A stretch of 64,000 nt of DNA from Thiomicrorhabdus sp965603495. GTDB lineage: Bacteria > Pseudomonadota > Gammaproteobacteria > Thiomicrospirales > Thiomicrospiraceae. This document shows positions 1 to 7,941 of the stretch, one piece after another. Every line of letters starts with the position of its first letter. Position 1 is the first letter of the stretch. The stretch lies in contig CBFDDF010000009.1 in the NCBI GenBank assembly GCA_965603495.1, forward strand, positions 49,560 to 113,559, given 5' to 3'. The position numbers and the translations under genes were made by a program. A model generated the notes under the pieces. The model did not search any database. It worked only from the letters and a program-made list of their open reading frames with translations, and was not told the origin of the DNA.

Positions 1-46
1 AGGCCGTGCTGAAAACCGTCGTGTTGAGGTTGAAATCGTTAAATAA
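1..46 (+). CDS. OmpA-family protein, C-terminal end only (cut by window edge)
   Basis: The last 14 codons and the stop of a gene that begins before the window. The encoded end (GRAENRRVEVEIVK) matches the end of the complete OmpA-family gene at 803-1441 except for its last residue, and the DNA is nearly identical. It is therefore the upstream copy of a tandem pair. NRRVEV is the typical end of the peptidoglycan-binding OmpA C-terminal domain. A terminator follows directly. Confidence 0.85.
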   Translation, partial: GRAENRRVEVEIVK

Positions 47-86
47 GCTTTTGTCTAAGACAAAACTTAATAATGATTTTTTAAGA

Positions 87-123
87 TACCCGCAACTCTC
101 ATTGAGTTGCGGGTATTTTTTTT
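87..123 (+). terminator. Rho-independent terminator after upstream OmpA copy
   Basis: A perfect 12-bp stem (TACCCGCAACTC at 87-98, complement at 104-115) with a 5-nt loop is followed by a run of T. The second OmpA copy has a diverged version of the same hairpin at 1474-1513, so the terminator was duplicated with the gene. Confidence 0.9.
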
Positions 124-174
124 GTCTAGAATTTAGTGATTTGGAACAACGAAGAAACGAAGGCTTCAGGTAAG

Positions 175-467
175 TTACCAGGCCTGGTAAGTTTCTATTT
201 TTACTCTCTAGGCTTCGACCTAATTGCGGTTTAAACCAAGAATAAAGAACTAAACAGAGTGTTAACAAACCTAAAAGACCTTGAACGTTGTGATCATCAA
301 CTTGCAAGATAATACTCTCACCTAGCAGCACTCCGGAAGTTCTTTGGCGAGAATAAAGGCAGAGAATTTCCAATCAAAGATCGATGATTCAACATGGCGA
401 GAAGTGGCATGCAGGCCTAAAAAAATCCTTGCGATTTTATGGGCGCCGAGCACGGTTCCAAAAGGTA
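175..467 (-). pseudogene. Decayed copy of the TSUP permease at 1654-2424
   Basis: About 290 bases align with the intact permease at roughly 2009-2305, starting at a shared ACCAGGCCTGGT site and running through to the segment encoding FGTxLxxHKxAxxFLGLxAT. Both ends of the gene are missing and the region carries many substitutions. An open frame at 322-537 preserves blocks such as SSIFDWKFSAFILA but begins and ends in unrelated sequence. It sits after the upstream OmpA copy just as the intact permease sits after the downstream copy. I read it as the dead half of a tandem duplication. Confidence 0.85.
177..188. repeat. Iterated palindrome ACCAGGCCTGGT
   Basis: Perfect copy inside the permease remnant, extended to 16 bp (TTACCAGGCCTGGTAA, 175-190). 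It is at the position homologous to the copy at 2009-2020, so it predates the duplication. Confidence 0.9.
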
Positions 468-551
468 CTCTCCGATGCGACATGATGATTATTGGCCATA
501 ACCCCGGATTAGAAAATCTGTAGCGCTTTTTGAACAATGAGCCTGAAGAAA

Positions 552-653
552 ATGCAATCCACCTCTTTCCGGCCGCAAGACTGGCATAATATTGAACAAG
601 GTGATGACAAATGGGCGCAATTTATCCACTCAAAAGATATCCTATTCAAATAA
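552..653 (+). other. Possible short open frame or gene remnant (33 aa)
   Basis: An ATG-started frame encodes a protein-like 33-residue peptide containing RPQDWHNIEQGDDKWAQF. No clear ribosome-binding site or family match is recognised. It may be the tail of a decayed gene between the permease remnant and the second OmpA copy. Support is weak. Confidence 0.2.
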
Positions 654-802
654 TTTCAAAAAAAATTAAATAATAATGACTTTTACTCTAACAACCTCAT
701 CTATAAGTTAATTCGTTAGTAAAATCACCCACACAGACTCACGGCTGAAATGTTATATTAATGCTCGTAAAACCACTTTTTAAATATGTTAAGGATTTTC
801 TC

Positions 803-1441
803 ATGAAAACTAAATTACTATCTCTTGCAGCGATTTTATCTCTTGCGACATTTGGTGCTCAGGCGCATACCTCCGTAGAGGATTCTGCCGATATCCAGAC
901 GAACGCAAAAGGCGCTTATGTTATGGATTCTGACGGTGATATCGTCCGTGATTCTTGGAATCGTTGTGTTCGTTCAAGCAACTGGACTAAAGAAACATCT
1001 ATTAACAAGTGTGAAGGAATTGCAGATCCTAAGCCAGTTGTTGTAGCACCTGCCCCAGCACCTGTCGTAGTTGCTGCTCCAGCCCCTGCTCCCGTTGTTA
1101 TCGCTGTTCCACCTAAGTTCATTGGTCACTTTGACTTTAACGTAATGGATATAAAAACTGCAGATATCCCTGAGCTTGATATTTTCGCAGCATACATGAA
1201 TCGCGATTGTAGTTGCAAAATTGCGATTACGGGGCATACTGACAGCAGAGGGCCAGTAGCTTACAACCAAAAGCTTTCTGAAGAACGTGCGCAAGAAGTT
1301 GCTGGTTACCTAGCTAACAAAGGTGTTACCACTCGTCGCATGATTGTTACCGGCCAAGGTGAGTCTTCACCAGTTGCTGACAATGCAACCGAAGCAGGTC
1401 GTGCTGAAAACCGTCGTGTTGAGGTTGAAATCGTTAACTAA
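803..1441 (+). CDS. OmpA-family outer membrane / peptidoglycan-binding protein
   Basis: A 212-residue periplasmic protein. The start is placed at the ATG preceded by AAGGA and leading directly into a Sec signal peptide (MKTKLLSLAAILSLATFGAQA); an ATG 42 bases upstream lacks these. Then comes a short domain with DSDGDIVRDSWNRC, a Pro/Ala/Val linker around residues 80-110, and an OmpA C-terminal domain (about 115-212) with TGHTDSRG, a conserved LSxxRA segment and NRRVEV, the motifs that bind diaminopimelate in peptidoglycan. It lacks the eight-stranded barrel of classical OmpA. It is the downstream member of a tandem pair and ends in its own terminator. Confidence 0.85.
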   Translation: MKTKLLSLAAILSLATFGAQAHTSVEDSADIQTNAKGAYVMDSDGDIVRDSWNRCVRSSNWTKETSINKCEGIADPKPVVVAPAPAPVVVAAPAPAPVVIAVPPKFIGHFDFNVMDIKTADIPELDIFAAYMNRDCSCKIAITGHTDSRGPVAYNQKLSEERAQEVAGYLANKGVTTRRMIVTGQGESSPVADNATEAGRAENRRVEVEIVN

Positions 1442-1473
1442 GTTAAGCTAAACCTTACTTGAATTTCGATTCA

Positions 1474-1513
1474 AAAATACCCGTGCACTCTTCAGAGTTA
1501 CGGGTATTTTTTT
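1474..1513 (+). terminator. Terminator after OmpA-family gene
   Basis: AAAATACCCGT (1474-1484) pairs with 1500-1510, with an inner ACTCT/AGAGT stem, followed by a T-run. It is a diverged duplicate of the hairpin at 87-123. Confidence 0.8.
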
Positions 1514-1614
1514 GTCTCAAATTTAACGACTTGGTTGCTAGCATGCCTCAAACTCGAATATGAACATACGAAACATGAAGTGTTCAAATCCCTTCTAACG
1601 ACCGAATCAAAATG

Positions 1615-1626
1615 ACTTGGCCTGGT
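1615..1626. repeat. Degenerate copy (10/12) of the iterated palindrome
   Basis: ACTTGGCCTGGT differs from ACCAGGCCTGGT at two adjacent bases. It lies just beyond the 3' end of the TSUP permease gene and may be a decaying copy. Confidence 0.4.
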
Positions 1627-1653
1627 TGTCTCCATCCCTTTAAATAATGGTTT

Positions 1654-2424
1654 TTAAATCAATGCTTTCGTCATTAATGACAGACCGACCAAAATTGTAA
1701 TGACTTCAAAAGAGCGTTTCACCAACCCGTTACCTTTAACAATCGCTAAATGCGCCCCCAAATAACCGCCAATTAGAGAGCCTAAAATCAATGCCGGTAG
1801 CCAATCCCATTGAATATCACCTAAAAATCCTAAGGTAATGGCTCCTGACCCATTCCAGAAAATACCGACCAACACTAAGGTATAAGAGACCGCTGTCTTG
1901 TAGTCCAAGCCAAACCAGCGTACTAGCCATAAAGTAACAAACAATCCCGTGCCTGACGTTAAAGAACCATTTAAAGCACCAATCAAAAATAGCATTACTC
2001 CGCCAATGACCAGGCCTGGTAGGTTTCTGTTTTTACTATCGTGAATTCGGCCTAATTGTGGTTTAAACCAAGAATACAGACCCAAGCAGAGTGTTAACAA
2101 GCCAAGCAAGCCTTGAGCAACGTTATCATCAACCTGTAAGATGATACTGGCGCCTAGCACCACACCCGGAAGTCCTGTGGCGAGAATAAAAACAGAGAAC
2201 TTCCAATCAAAGGTCGATGATTTAAGATGGCGAGCAGTGGCACCAAGACCTAAAAACACGCTGGCAACTTTATGCGTCGCGAGTGCCGTTCCAAAGGGTA
2301 AACCCAAGAACAATAAAGCGGGTAGCTGCAATAAACCCGCGCCTCCACCCGCCAAAGCGGAAAATAGATTTGCTACGAGAGAGATGACGAACAGGCCAAT
2401 TTGAATGATGAATTCCATGAGCAT
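1654..2424 (-). CDS. TSUP (TauE/SafE) family membrane permease
   Basis: About 256 residues, strongly hydrophobic, with roughly eight membrane segments. The family's N-terminal pattern (NLFSALAGGGAGLLQLPALL, then FGTALATHK) and C-terminal GGYLGAHLA are visible. TSUP proteins export or import sulfite, sulfonates or other organosulfur anions; the substrate here is unknown. The longest frame begins at a TTG at 2439. I prefer the in-frame ATG at 2424 (2418 is also possible), but no clear Shine-Dalgarno decides. A perfect iterated palindrome inside the gene encodes LPGLV in a loop. A decayed paralogue lies at 175-467. Confidence 0.85.
   Translation of the reverse strand: MLMEFIIQIGLFVISLVANLFSALAGGGAGLLQLPALLFLGLPFGTALATHKVASVFLGLGATARHLKSSTFDWKFSVFILATGLPGVVLGASIILQVDDNVAQGLLGLLTLCLGLYSWFKPQLGRIHDSKNRNLPGLVIGGVMLFLIGALNGSLTSGTGLFVTLWLVRWFGLDYKTAVSYTLVLVGIFWNGSGAITLGFLGDIQWDWLPALILGSLIGGYLGAHLAIVKGNGLVKRSFEVITILVGLSLMTKALI
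2009..2020. repeat. Iterated palindrome ACCAGGCCTGGT
   Basis: Perfect copy within the TSUP permease coding region, read as Leu-Pro-Gly-Leu-Val on the minus strand. Confidence 0.95.
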
Positions 2425-2445
2425 TATTGTATTCGACAACGTTTG

Positions 2446-2457
2446 ACCAGGCCTGGT
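2446..2457. repeat. Iterated palindrome ACCAGGCCTGGT
   Basis: Perfect copy about 20 bases upstream of the TSUP permease start, in the leader or promoter region. Confidence 0.95.
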
Positions 2458-2510
2458 TATTTGTCAAATGACTTATAAATCAGGGACGAGCCGCTTAGAG
2501 TTTCACAGAA

Positions 2511-2541
2511 GCAAAAAAGCCACTCTTTGAGTGGCTTTTAA
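2511..2541 (-). terminator. Terminator of mscS-type gene
   Basis: AAAAGCCACTC (2515-2525), a 3-nt loop and the complementary arm (2529-2539). On the minus strand the stem is followed by TTTTTTG, placing it about 50 bases beyond the channel gene's stop. Confidence 0.85.
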
Positions 2542-2590
2542 AATAGACAAAGGTCAATTTAAAACGCTAGCGCGTTACAAACAAACCAAA

Positions 2591-3406
2591 TTACTCAGAA
2601 GCTTGTTTATGCAAATGAACGTCCATTTGAGGATAAGGAATAGTAATACCCGCTTCATCAAAAGCCAGTTTTACTTTCTCATTCATATCCCAAGATACTT
2701 TCCAGTAATCCCCTGTATTCACCCAAGGACGAACGATAAAGTTAACGCTGCTTTCCGCTAAGGCAGACAGAGCCACTACTGGCGCGGGATCTTTTAAAAT
2801 ACGTTCATCTTCAGCCACCAAGGCTTCAAGAATGGCTTTTACTTTGCGAATATCATCGTCATAACCAATCCCAAAAACCATATCAACACGACGTGTATCA
2901 CGTGCCGAGAAGTTGGTAATTGGACCACCATAGATGCCACCGTTTGGCACAATCACTTCTTTATTATCGCCAGTACGCATGGTTGTGCTGAAAATTTGCA
3001 CCTTTTCAACCACACCAGAAATGCCACCAGCTTCAACAAAATCACCACTCTTAAAGGGTTTGAAAACCAAAATCATCACGCCGGCTGCAAAATTCTGCAT
3101 AGAGCCTTGTAATGCCAAACCAATTGCTAAACCGGCAGCGGCAATCAAAGCAACCAATGACGATGTATCCACTCCCAATTGATCTAACGCGGCAATAATG
3201 ACAAACAAGATTAACACTGCATTGACAATGGATGCGATAAAATTAATCAGCATCTCATCCATCGCTGGAGAGCGGCCTAATAGTTTCTTAACCAGACTAA
3301 CCACCATCTTCACGACAAACTTACCGACCACAAAGATCAGGATTGCCATTGCAATCTTGATACTCCAAGGCATCGCGTATTCATTCAAAAGCAGATCTAA
3401 ATCCAT
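2591..3406 (-). CDS. Small-conductance mechanosensitive channel, MscS family
   Basis: A 271-residue protein the size of E. coli MscS. Three N-terminal membrane segments end in the pore helix (AAAGLAIGLALQGSMQNFAA, about 88-107), followed by the beta domain with FKPFKSGDFVEAGG, the TTMRTGDNKEVIVPNG segment, and a C-terminal alpha/beta domain ending in PYPQMDVHLH. Such channels open under membrane tension and release solutes during hypo-osmotic shock. It is a monocistronic minus-strand gene with its own terminator. A second, much larger MscS-type channel lies at 22884-26339. Confidence 0.93.
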   Translation of the reverse strand: MDLDLLLNEYAMPWSIKIAMAILIFVVGKFVVKMVVSLVKKLLGRSPAMDEMLINFIASIVNAVLILFVIIAALDQLGVDTSSLVALIAAAGLAIGLALQGSMQNFAAGVMILVFKPFKSGDFVEAGGISGVVEKVQIFSTTMRTGDNKEVIVPNGGIYGGPITNFSARDTRRVDMVFGIGYDDDIRKVKAILEALVAEDERILKDPAPVVALSALAESSVNFIVRPWVNTGDYWKVSWDMNEKVKLAFDEAGITIPYPQMDVHLHKQASE

Positions 3407-3490
3407 GTTGTATTCCTTTCAATTTATTAAATTTTATTTATTCAATAACCCATCGAGAGCCTGCAACTTGCATCACAGAAAACAGCGTGA

Positions 3491-4402
3491 TTATTTAGTA
3501 ATCAGAGTGCCTACACCTTCATCCGTAAAGACTTCTAACATGACAGCATGTTCAACTCGACCATCAATAATATGTGAAGAATGTACCCCATTTTCCACTG
3601 CATCTAAAGCACATTGTATTTTAGGTAACATTCCGCCATAAATTGTGCCATCCGCCACCAGCGTGGCAACACTCTGTGCGTTCAAACCTGTTAATAACTG
3701 CCCTTGCTTATCTAATAACCCCGCTGTATTGGTTAACAGTATGAGTTTTTCAGCATTCATGGCTTCGGCGACTTTACCCGCCACCAAATCGGCATTGATA
3801 TTATATGAATGCCCATCTACACCAACCCCAACAGGCGCAATGACGGGGATAAAATCTCCTTGAATTAACATATCCAAGACTTTGGTATTGATTTTTTCTA
3901 CCTCACCGACATGACCTAAATCGATAATTTCAGGTGCATTAAGTTCTGGGGCATCACGACGCATTTCTAATTTAGTCGCACAAATTAAATTACCATCTTT
4001 TCCAGTCAGGCCGACGGCATTACCGCCATGTTGATGAATCAAATTCACAATCTCTTTATTGACTTGACCACCCAACACCATCTCGACGATATCCATAGTT
4101 TCAGTATCGGTAACACGCATGCCTTGCACAAATTCAGACTCTTTACCAATACGCGCTAGCAGGTTACCAATTTGCGGGCCGCCTCCGTGCACCACGATTG
4201 GGTTCATGCCCACTAATTTCATCAACACGATATCCCGCGCAAAACCTTCTTTAAGTTTTTCATCAACCATGGCATTGCCACCATATTTAACGACAATTGT
4301 TTTGCCGGCAAAGCGTTGAATATACGGTAAGGCTTCGGCCAATACTGTTGCGACATTCTGAGCTTGTGCTTTATTTAAGTTCATGGTGTTCTGTGCTCTC
4401 AT
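3491..4402 (-). CDS. argB: Acetylglutamate kinase
   Basis: Phosphorylates N-acetyl-L-glutamate with ATP, the second step of arginine biosynthesis. About 303 residues of the amino-acid kinase fold, with VVKYGGNAM near the N-terminus, VHGGGPQIG, NINADLVAGKVAEA and a C-terminal IIDGRVEHAVMLE segment. The N-terminal extension resembles that of arginine-inhibited hexameric ArgBs. Two starts are possible: the ATG at 4402 (preceded by GGAAGAG) and the ATG at 4384, which fits the usual family start better. yajQ lies about 35 bases upstream on the same strand, so they may be cotranscribed. No other arginine genes are in the window. Confidence 0.95.
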   Translation of the reverse strand: MRAQNTMNLNKAQAQNVATVLAEALPYIQRFAGKTIVVKYGGNAMVDEKLKEGFARDIVLMKLVGMNPIVVHGGGPQIGNLLARIGKESEFVQGMRVTDTETMDIVEMVLGGQVNKEIVNLIHQHGGNAVGLTGKDGNLICATKLEMRRDAPELNAPEIIDLGHVGEVEKINTKVLDMLIQGDFIPVIAPVGVGVDGHSYNINADLVAGKVAEAMNAEKLILLTNTAGLLDKQGQLLTGLNAQSVATLVADGTIYGGMLPKIQCALDAVENGVHSSHIIDGRVEHAVMLEVFTDEGVGTLITK

Positions 4403-4436
4403 GGGAATTTATCTCTTCCATTTTAATGAATTAAAA

Positions 4437-4922
4437 TTAGTCTCTAAAGTTATTGAACTGCAAAGGTAATTCTAGGTCTTCCATACCACGCAACATCTGC
4501 ATCACTTCTTGCAAATCATCGCGTTTTTTGCCAGTCACACGCACACTGTCACCTTGACCTGCCGTCTGAACCTTAAGTTTGGCGTCTTTAATGGCTTTAA
4601 TAACTTTCTTAATCATTGCCGCATCCAGACCTTCTTTCATCTCGACTTCTTGCTTGGCGGTTTTAAGCTGTACGTCAGCGTCTTTTCGCTCCATACACTT
4701 AACATCAATGCCACGACGATTCGCTTTTTGGACCAAAATATCAAACATTTGGTCTAATTGAAAATCCGACTGCGAGTGCATAGTGACAGTGGTATCTTTA
4801 AGGACAAATTTTGAATCACTGCCCTTAAAATCATAACGTGTTGTGACTTCTTTATTGGCTTGATCAATTGCATTTGTTAATTCGTGTTTATCCAGTTCTG
4901 AAACGATATCAAATGAAGGCAT
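4437..4922 (-). CDS. yajQ: YajQ-family nucleotide-binding protein
   Basis: 161 residues and full length for the family: MPSFDIVSELDKHELTNAID at the N-terminus, TTRYDFKGSDS and a C-terminal VRVTGKKRDDLQ. YajQ proteins have two RNA-recognition-like folds, and members in Xanthomonas and Pseudomonas bind cyclic di-GMP and act with transcription factors. That role fits a window with three proteins predicted to make or degrade c-di-GMP, but the link is inference. The Shine-Dalgarno (AGGAG) abuts a perfect iterated palindrome at 4934-4945, so the palindrome forms part of the leader. Confidence 0.95.
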   Translation of the reverse strand: MPSFDIVSELDKHELTNAIDQANKEVTTRYDFKGSDSKFVLKDTTVTMHSQSDFQLDQMFDILVQKANRRGIDVKCMERKDADVQLKTAKQEVEMKEGLDAAMIKKVIKAIKDAKLKVQTAGQGDSVRVTGKKRDDLQEVMQMLRGMEDLELPLQFNNFRD

Positions 4923-4933
4923 TATTTGCTCCT

Positions 4934-4945
4934 ACCAGGCCTGGT
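4934..4945. repeat. Iterated palindrome ACCAGGCCTGGT in yajQ leader
   Basis: Perfect copy whose edge is immediately next to the AGGAG of yajQ. A hairpin here could touch translation initiation, but a 12-bp palindrome with no loop is short. Confidence 0.95.
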
Positions 4946-5120
4946 GCCTTTATCAAAGACAACTCAAGCATTAATTTATTGAAAATAAGTTGGCATTATT
5001 TTACCACTAGATAAGCATTTTGTTTAATGGCACTTGCACTCTATAATAAGTTTCTCAGTTTTATTTGATTCAACCTCTTAAAATGATTCAAACAGACCTA
5101 AATAAAAAGACAATCCCTTC

Positions 5121-6326
5121 ATGAATCGCCCCCCTTTTACAGCCACTATCGCGCAGATTGCAAAACAGATCCAACCGTTTCATGTCATGAAAATTCTCGG
5201 TGAAGCCAAAGCAATGGAAGCGGCGGGCAAAAAAATCATCCACATGGAAATCGGCGAACCGGATTTTCCGTCATTGCCATGTGTCCATGAGGCCGCAGTG
5301 CAGGCCGCAGCTTTAGGACTAACCCATTACACGCCAACAATGGGATTACCGGCATTAAGAGACAAGCTGGCTCATTTTTACCAGAGCTTTTATCATGCCG
5401 AAGTCGCTGCCGACAATATTATGATTACCCCGGGTTCCTCCAGTGCTTTACACATGGTATTGACTGCCATTATTAACCCGGGAGATAAAGTATTATTGAG
5501 CGATCCCGCCTATCCATGTAATCGTCAGTTTGTAAAATTGCTACAAGGTGAGATTATTGGGGTGCCCGTCAGCAGTGACACCCAATATCAACTAAATACC
5601 GAATTACTCAAAACCCATTGGCAGTCGGGTATTAAAGCCGTGATGGTCGCCAGTCCGGCCAATCCAACCGGGACGATTATTGAACAAGAGGAACTGCTTT
5701 CCATGGCGAACTTTCTTGCCGAGCAAAATTGTTATTTTATTGTCGATGAAATCTACCAAGGACTGGTTTACGAACGTCCTGCAGAAAGTATCTTGGCGCA
5801 TAAAAACTTACCGGATAATGTCATTGTCATTAACTCATTCTCTAAGTTTTTTGGTATGACTGGCTGGCGTCTAGGCTGGTGTGTCGCTCCCGACATACTT
5901 ATGCCCGTGTTAGATCGCCTCGGCCAAAATCTATTTTTAGCCGCACCAACGCCTTCACAATATGGCGCTTTACGCGTATTAGAAGCCGATGCTCTGGCGG
6001 ATTTAGAGCAACGTAGACAGATTTTTGAATCACGCCGCAACGCCCTATATCACAGTATGCTAGACGCAGGTTTTCGCCTAAAAACTCTACCGCAAGGGGC
6101 GTTCTATCTCTACTGGGACGTCTCCGACTTTACCGATAATGCAGACCAATTCTGTTCCGAGTTATTGCAAGCCACTGGCGTAGCCATTACCCCCGGACGA
6201 GATTTTGGCGACTATCAAGCCAATCAACATGTCCGCTTAGCCTATACAACGACAGAACCTGAACTGAAACTGGCGGTTCAAAAGATTTCTGAGTTTATGA
6301 GAAAGTATATTCCATCAGAAATATGA
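5121..6326 (+). CDS. Class I/II PLP-dependent aminotransferase
   Basis: 401 residues, fold-type I aminotransferase. Visible motifs: MEIGEPDFPS near residue 47, HYTPTMGLPALR, ITPGSSSALHM (phosphate-binding region), SPANPTGTI (substrate carboxylate and PLP contacts), DEIYQGLVY with the ring-binding Asp, and SFSKFFGMTGWRLGW, whose Lys forms the Schiff base. A C-terminal Arg in the QHVRLAY segment would bind the substrate carboxylate. The subgroup looks like aspartate/alanine-type transaminases; the exact substrate cannot be read from sequence. It stands alone, divergent from yajQ. Confidence 0.9.
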   Translation: MNRPPFTATIAQIAKQIQPFHVMKILGEAKAMEAAGKKIIHMEIGEPDFPSLPCVHEAAVQAAALGLTHYTPTMGLPALRDKLAHFYQSFYHAEVAADNIMITPGSSSALHMVLTAIINPGDKVLLSDPAYPCNRQFVKLLQGEIIGVPVSSDTQYQLNTELLKTHWQSGIKAVMVASPANPTGTIIEQEELLSMANFLAEQNCYFIVDEIYQGLVYERPAESILAHKNLPDNVIVINSFSKFFGMTGWRLGWCVAPDILMPVLDRLGQNLFLAAPTPSQYGALRVLEADALADLEQRRQIFESRRNALYHSMLDAGFRLKTLPQGAFYLYWDVSDFTDNADQFCSELLQATGVAITPGRDFGDYQANQHVRLAYTTTEPELKLAVQKISEFMRKYIPSEI

Positions 6327-6528
6327 CATTGAACACACGACCGCGAACGAGTGTGTAAATTTAAAAATGCCCTTCCATTACACACGATTCATTAGTCTAC
6401 TAAACTGCTTCACAATAAGACTTAATCATTGAATCACAAATTTAACCTTATTAGGCATTCGTATCTTTAATGCTCTCCTGAGCAACTTAACCCTATAATA
6501 AACAAACCCCTCACTCAGGATTCCACAG

Positions 6529-7236
6529 ATGCTACGTACAGTTTTTTTACGTTTATTAACCTTACCCATTCTGTTTTTAAGCAGCAATACCCAAGCTTTT
6601 GAGAGCAGTAATATACAGCTACTGTATTCTGACCAGTTTGATGGCGATGCCTTTATTTACGACACCCGGGATGGCACCAAAACCACCTTAACATTGGAGC
6701 ATTTTCGTACCTGGTCAGGCGGCGATCTGTTTATGTTTGCCGACTTAACCCAAGGCGAAAAATTTGATGGGACAAAACAAGCTGTGTATGCTGAATTCAG
6801 TCCTCGATTTTCTCTCTCAAAACTCAGCGGAAAAAACCTATCAACAAACTGGGCAAAAGACTTCTATCTATCAACACAAGTCAATCTAGGCGATGGCTAT
6901 GAAGCCTATTTGGCTGGGGTCGGTGTCAATTTAAACCTACCTTTCTTCAACTTTGTTTCTTTGAATCTATATCACAAACGTGATAACTTCAAAAACAGCA
7001 CATACCAACTGACCCCCGTCTTCCAAACACAGGAGTTTAAGCGATTCCATCTGGAAGGCTTTTGGGACATCACTGAAAATGACTGGCAAACTCATCAACA
7101 ACTGCTTTACAATTTTCAGGACAGTTTCTCAAGCGCTAGACCAATGTATATTGGCTTAGAGTGGATTAAATATGAACAATACGCCAGCCATACAGGCAGC
7201 AACGCGTTGCAAGCGATGCTTAAGCTGCAGTTTTAA
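6529..7236 (+). CDS. Tsx-like outer membrane channel protein
   Basis: 235 residues with a signal peptide cleaved around residue 23 (SSNTQA). The rest has alternating aromatic beta-strand patterns, LTLEHFRTWSGGDLFMFADL, and a C-terminal Phe (LQF) as in outer membrane barrels. This matches the nucleoside-specific channel Tsx family. Tsx in enterobacteria passes nucleosides; substrate specificity here is not proven. AGGA precedes the ATG. It is a single gene, convergent with dut. Confidence 0.75.
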   Translation: MLRTVFLRLLTLPILFLSSNTQAFESSNIQLLYSDQFDGDAFIYDTRDGTKTTLTLEHFRTWSGGDLFMFADLTQGEKFDGTKQAVYAEFSPRFSLSKLSGKNLSTNWAKDFYLSTQVNLGDGYEAYLAGVGVNLNLPFFNFVSLNLYHKRDNFKNSTYQLTPVFQTQEFKRFHLEGFWDITENDWQTHQQLLYNFQDSFSSARPMYIGLEWIKYEQYASHTGSNALQAMLKLQF

Positions 7237-7324
7237 AGACCACTAATAAAAGTAGTGCGCGATGTAGCGAGTTGATTGCGTTTGCCATATTCACTCCTCT
7301 TTCAACCCCCTTAAAACTCAGGCA

Positions 7325-7365
7325 TAAAAAAACCACCAGGCCTGGTAGGTCTGATGGCTTTTATT
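7325..7365 (-). terminator. Probable dut terminator built on the iterated palindrome
   Basis: The perfect palindrome at 7335-7346 is flanked by a further GGT/ACC pairing with a one-base bulge. On the minus strand it runs into TTTTTTT beyond the end of dut. Confidence 0.6.
7335..7346. repeat. Iterated palindrome ACCAGGCCTGGT
   Basis: Perfect copy at the core of the probable dut terminator. Confidence 0.95.
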
Positions 7366-7397
7366 TTAAGGGCGGTTATAACAATGGGTTGTTTGCT

Positions 7398-7859
7398 TTA
7401 TTGAGTGCCCGTATGGCCAAAGCCACCTTCGCCACGTTCAGTGGCATCACCAAACTCTGTCACTTCAGTAAATACTGGCTGTAAAACCGGCACAATCACC
7501 ATTTGTGCAATGCGCTCACCCACAGCAACGGTATAGGCGACATCACTACGGTTCCAACAAGAGACCATTAACGGCCCTTGATAATCCGAATCAATCAAGC
7601 CAACTAAGTTGCCTAGGACAATCCCGTGTTTATGGCCTAAACCAGAGCGAGGCAGTAACATTGCCGCCAAGCCACTGTCGTCCAAATGAATCGCCATACC
7701 GGTCGGTATTAAAACAGTTTGACCTGGCTCAATCGTCAAATCTTCATCAATACATGCGCGTAAATCTAAGCCTGCAGAACCTTTCGTGCCGTAATGTGGC
7801 ATTTCGATTTCATTGCCAAGGCGTTTGTCTAAAATTTTGTATTGAACTTGTAGCGTCAT
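7398..7859 (-). CDS. dut: dUTP diphosphatase (dUTPase)
   Basis: Hydrolyses dUTP to dUMP and pyrophosphate, keeping uracil out of DNA and feeding dTMP synthesis. 153 residues, a trimeric all-beta dUTPase with its five motifs in order: AGLDLRA, LLPRSGLG, GNLVGLIDSDYQG (catalytic Asp), GERIAQMV and the C-terminal GEGGFGHTG lid. In many gammaproteobacteria dut sits beside coaBC; here coaBC is about 8 kb away. Confidence 0.97.
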   Translation of the reverse strand: MTLQVQYKILDKRLGNEIEMPHYGTKGSAGLDLRACIDEDLTIEPGQTVLIPTGMAIHLDDSGLAAMLLPRSGLGHKHGIVLGNLVGLIDSDYQGPLMVSCWNRSDVAYTVAVGERIAQMVIVPVLQPVFTEVTEFGDATERGEGGFGHTGTQ

Positions 7860-7941
7860 GGTCTTCCCTTAATTGATCTAGATTAATCACATTTATAAAT
7901 ATTGGTGGAACATTCTACTACAGAGTCGCGACGCTGTATGC

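Noticed and set aside
322..537. 71-residue minus-strand open frame as a real gene
   Set aside because: It only partly overlaps the permease remnant and starts and ends in unrelated sequence, so I treat it as pseudogene sequence.
916..1122. Ala/Gly/Thr-rich minus-strand frame
   Set aside because: A shadow of the Pro/Ala/Val linker of the OmpA-family gene.
6351..6385. GTGTGTAA / TTACACAC inverted repeat after the aminotransferase
   Set aside because: Eight bases with a 19-nt loop and no T-run; too weak to call a terminator or operator.
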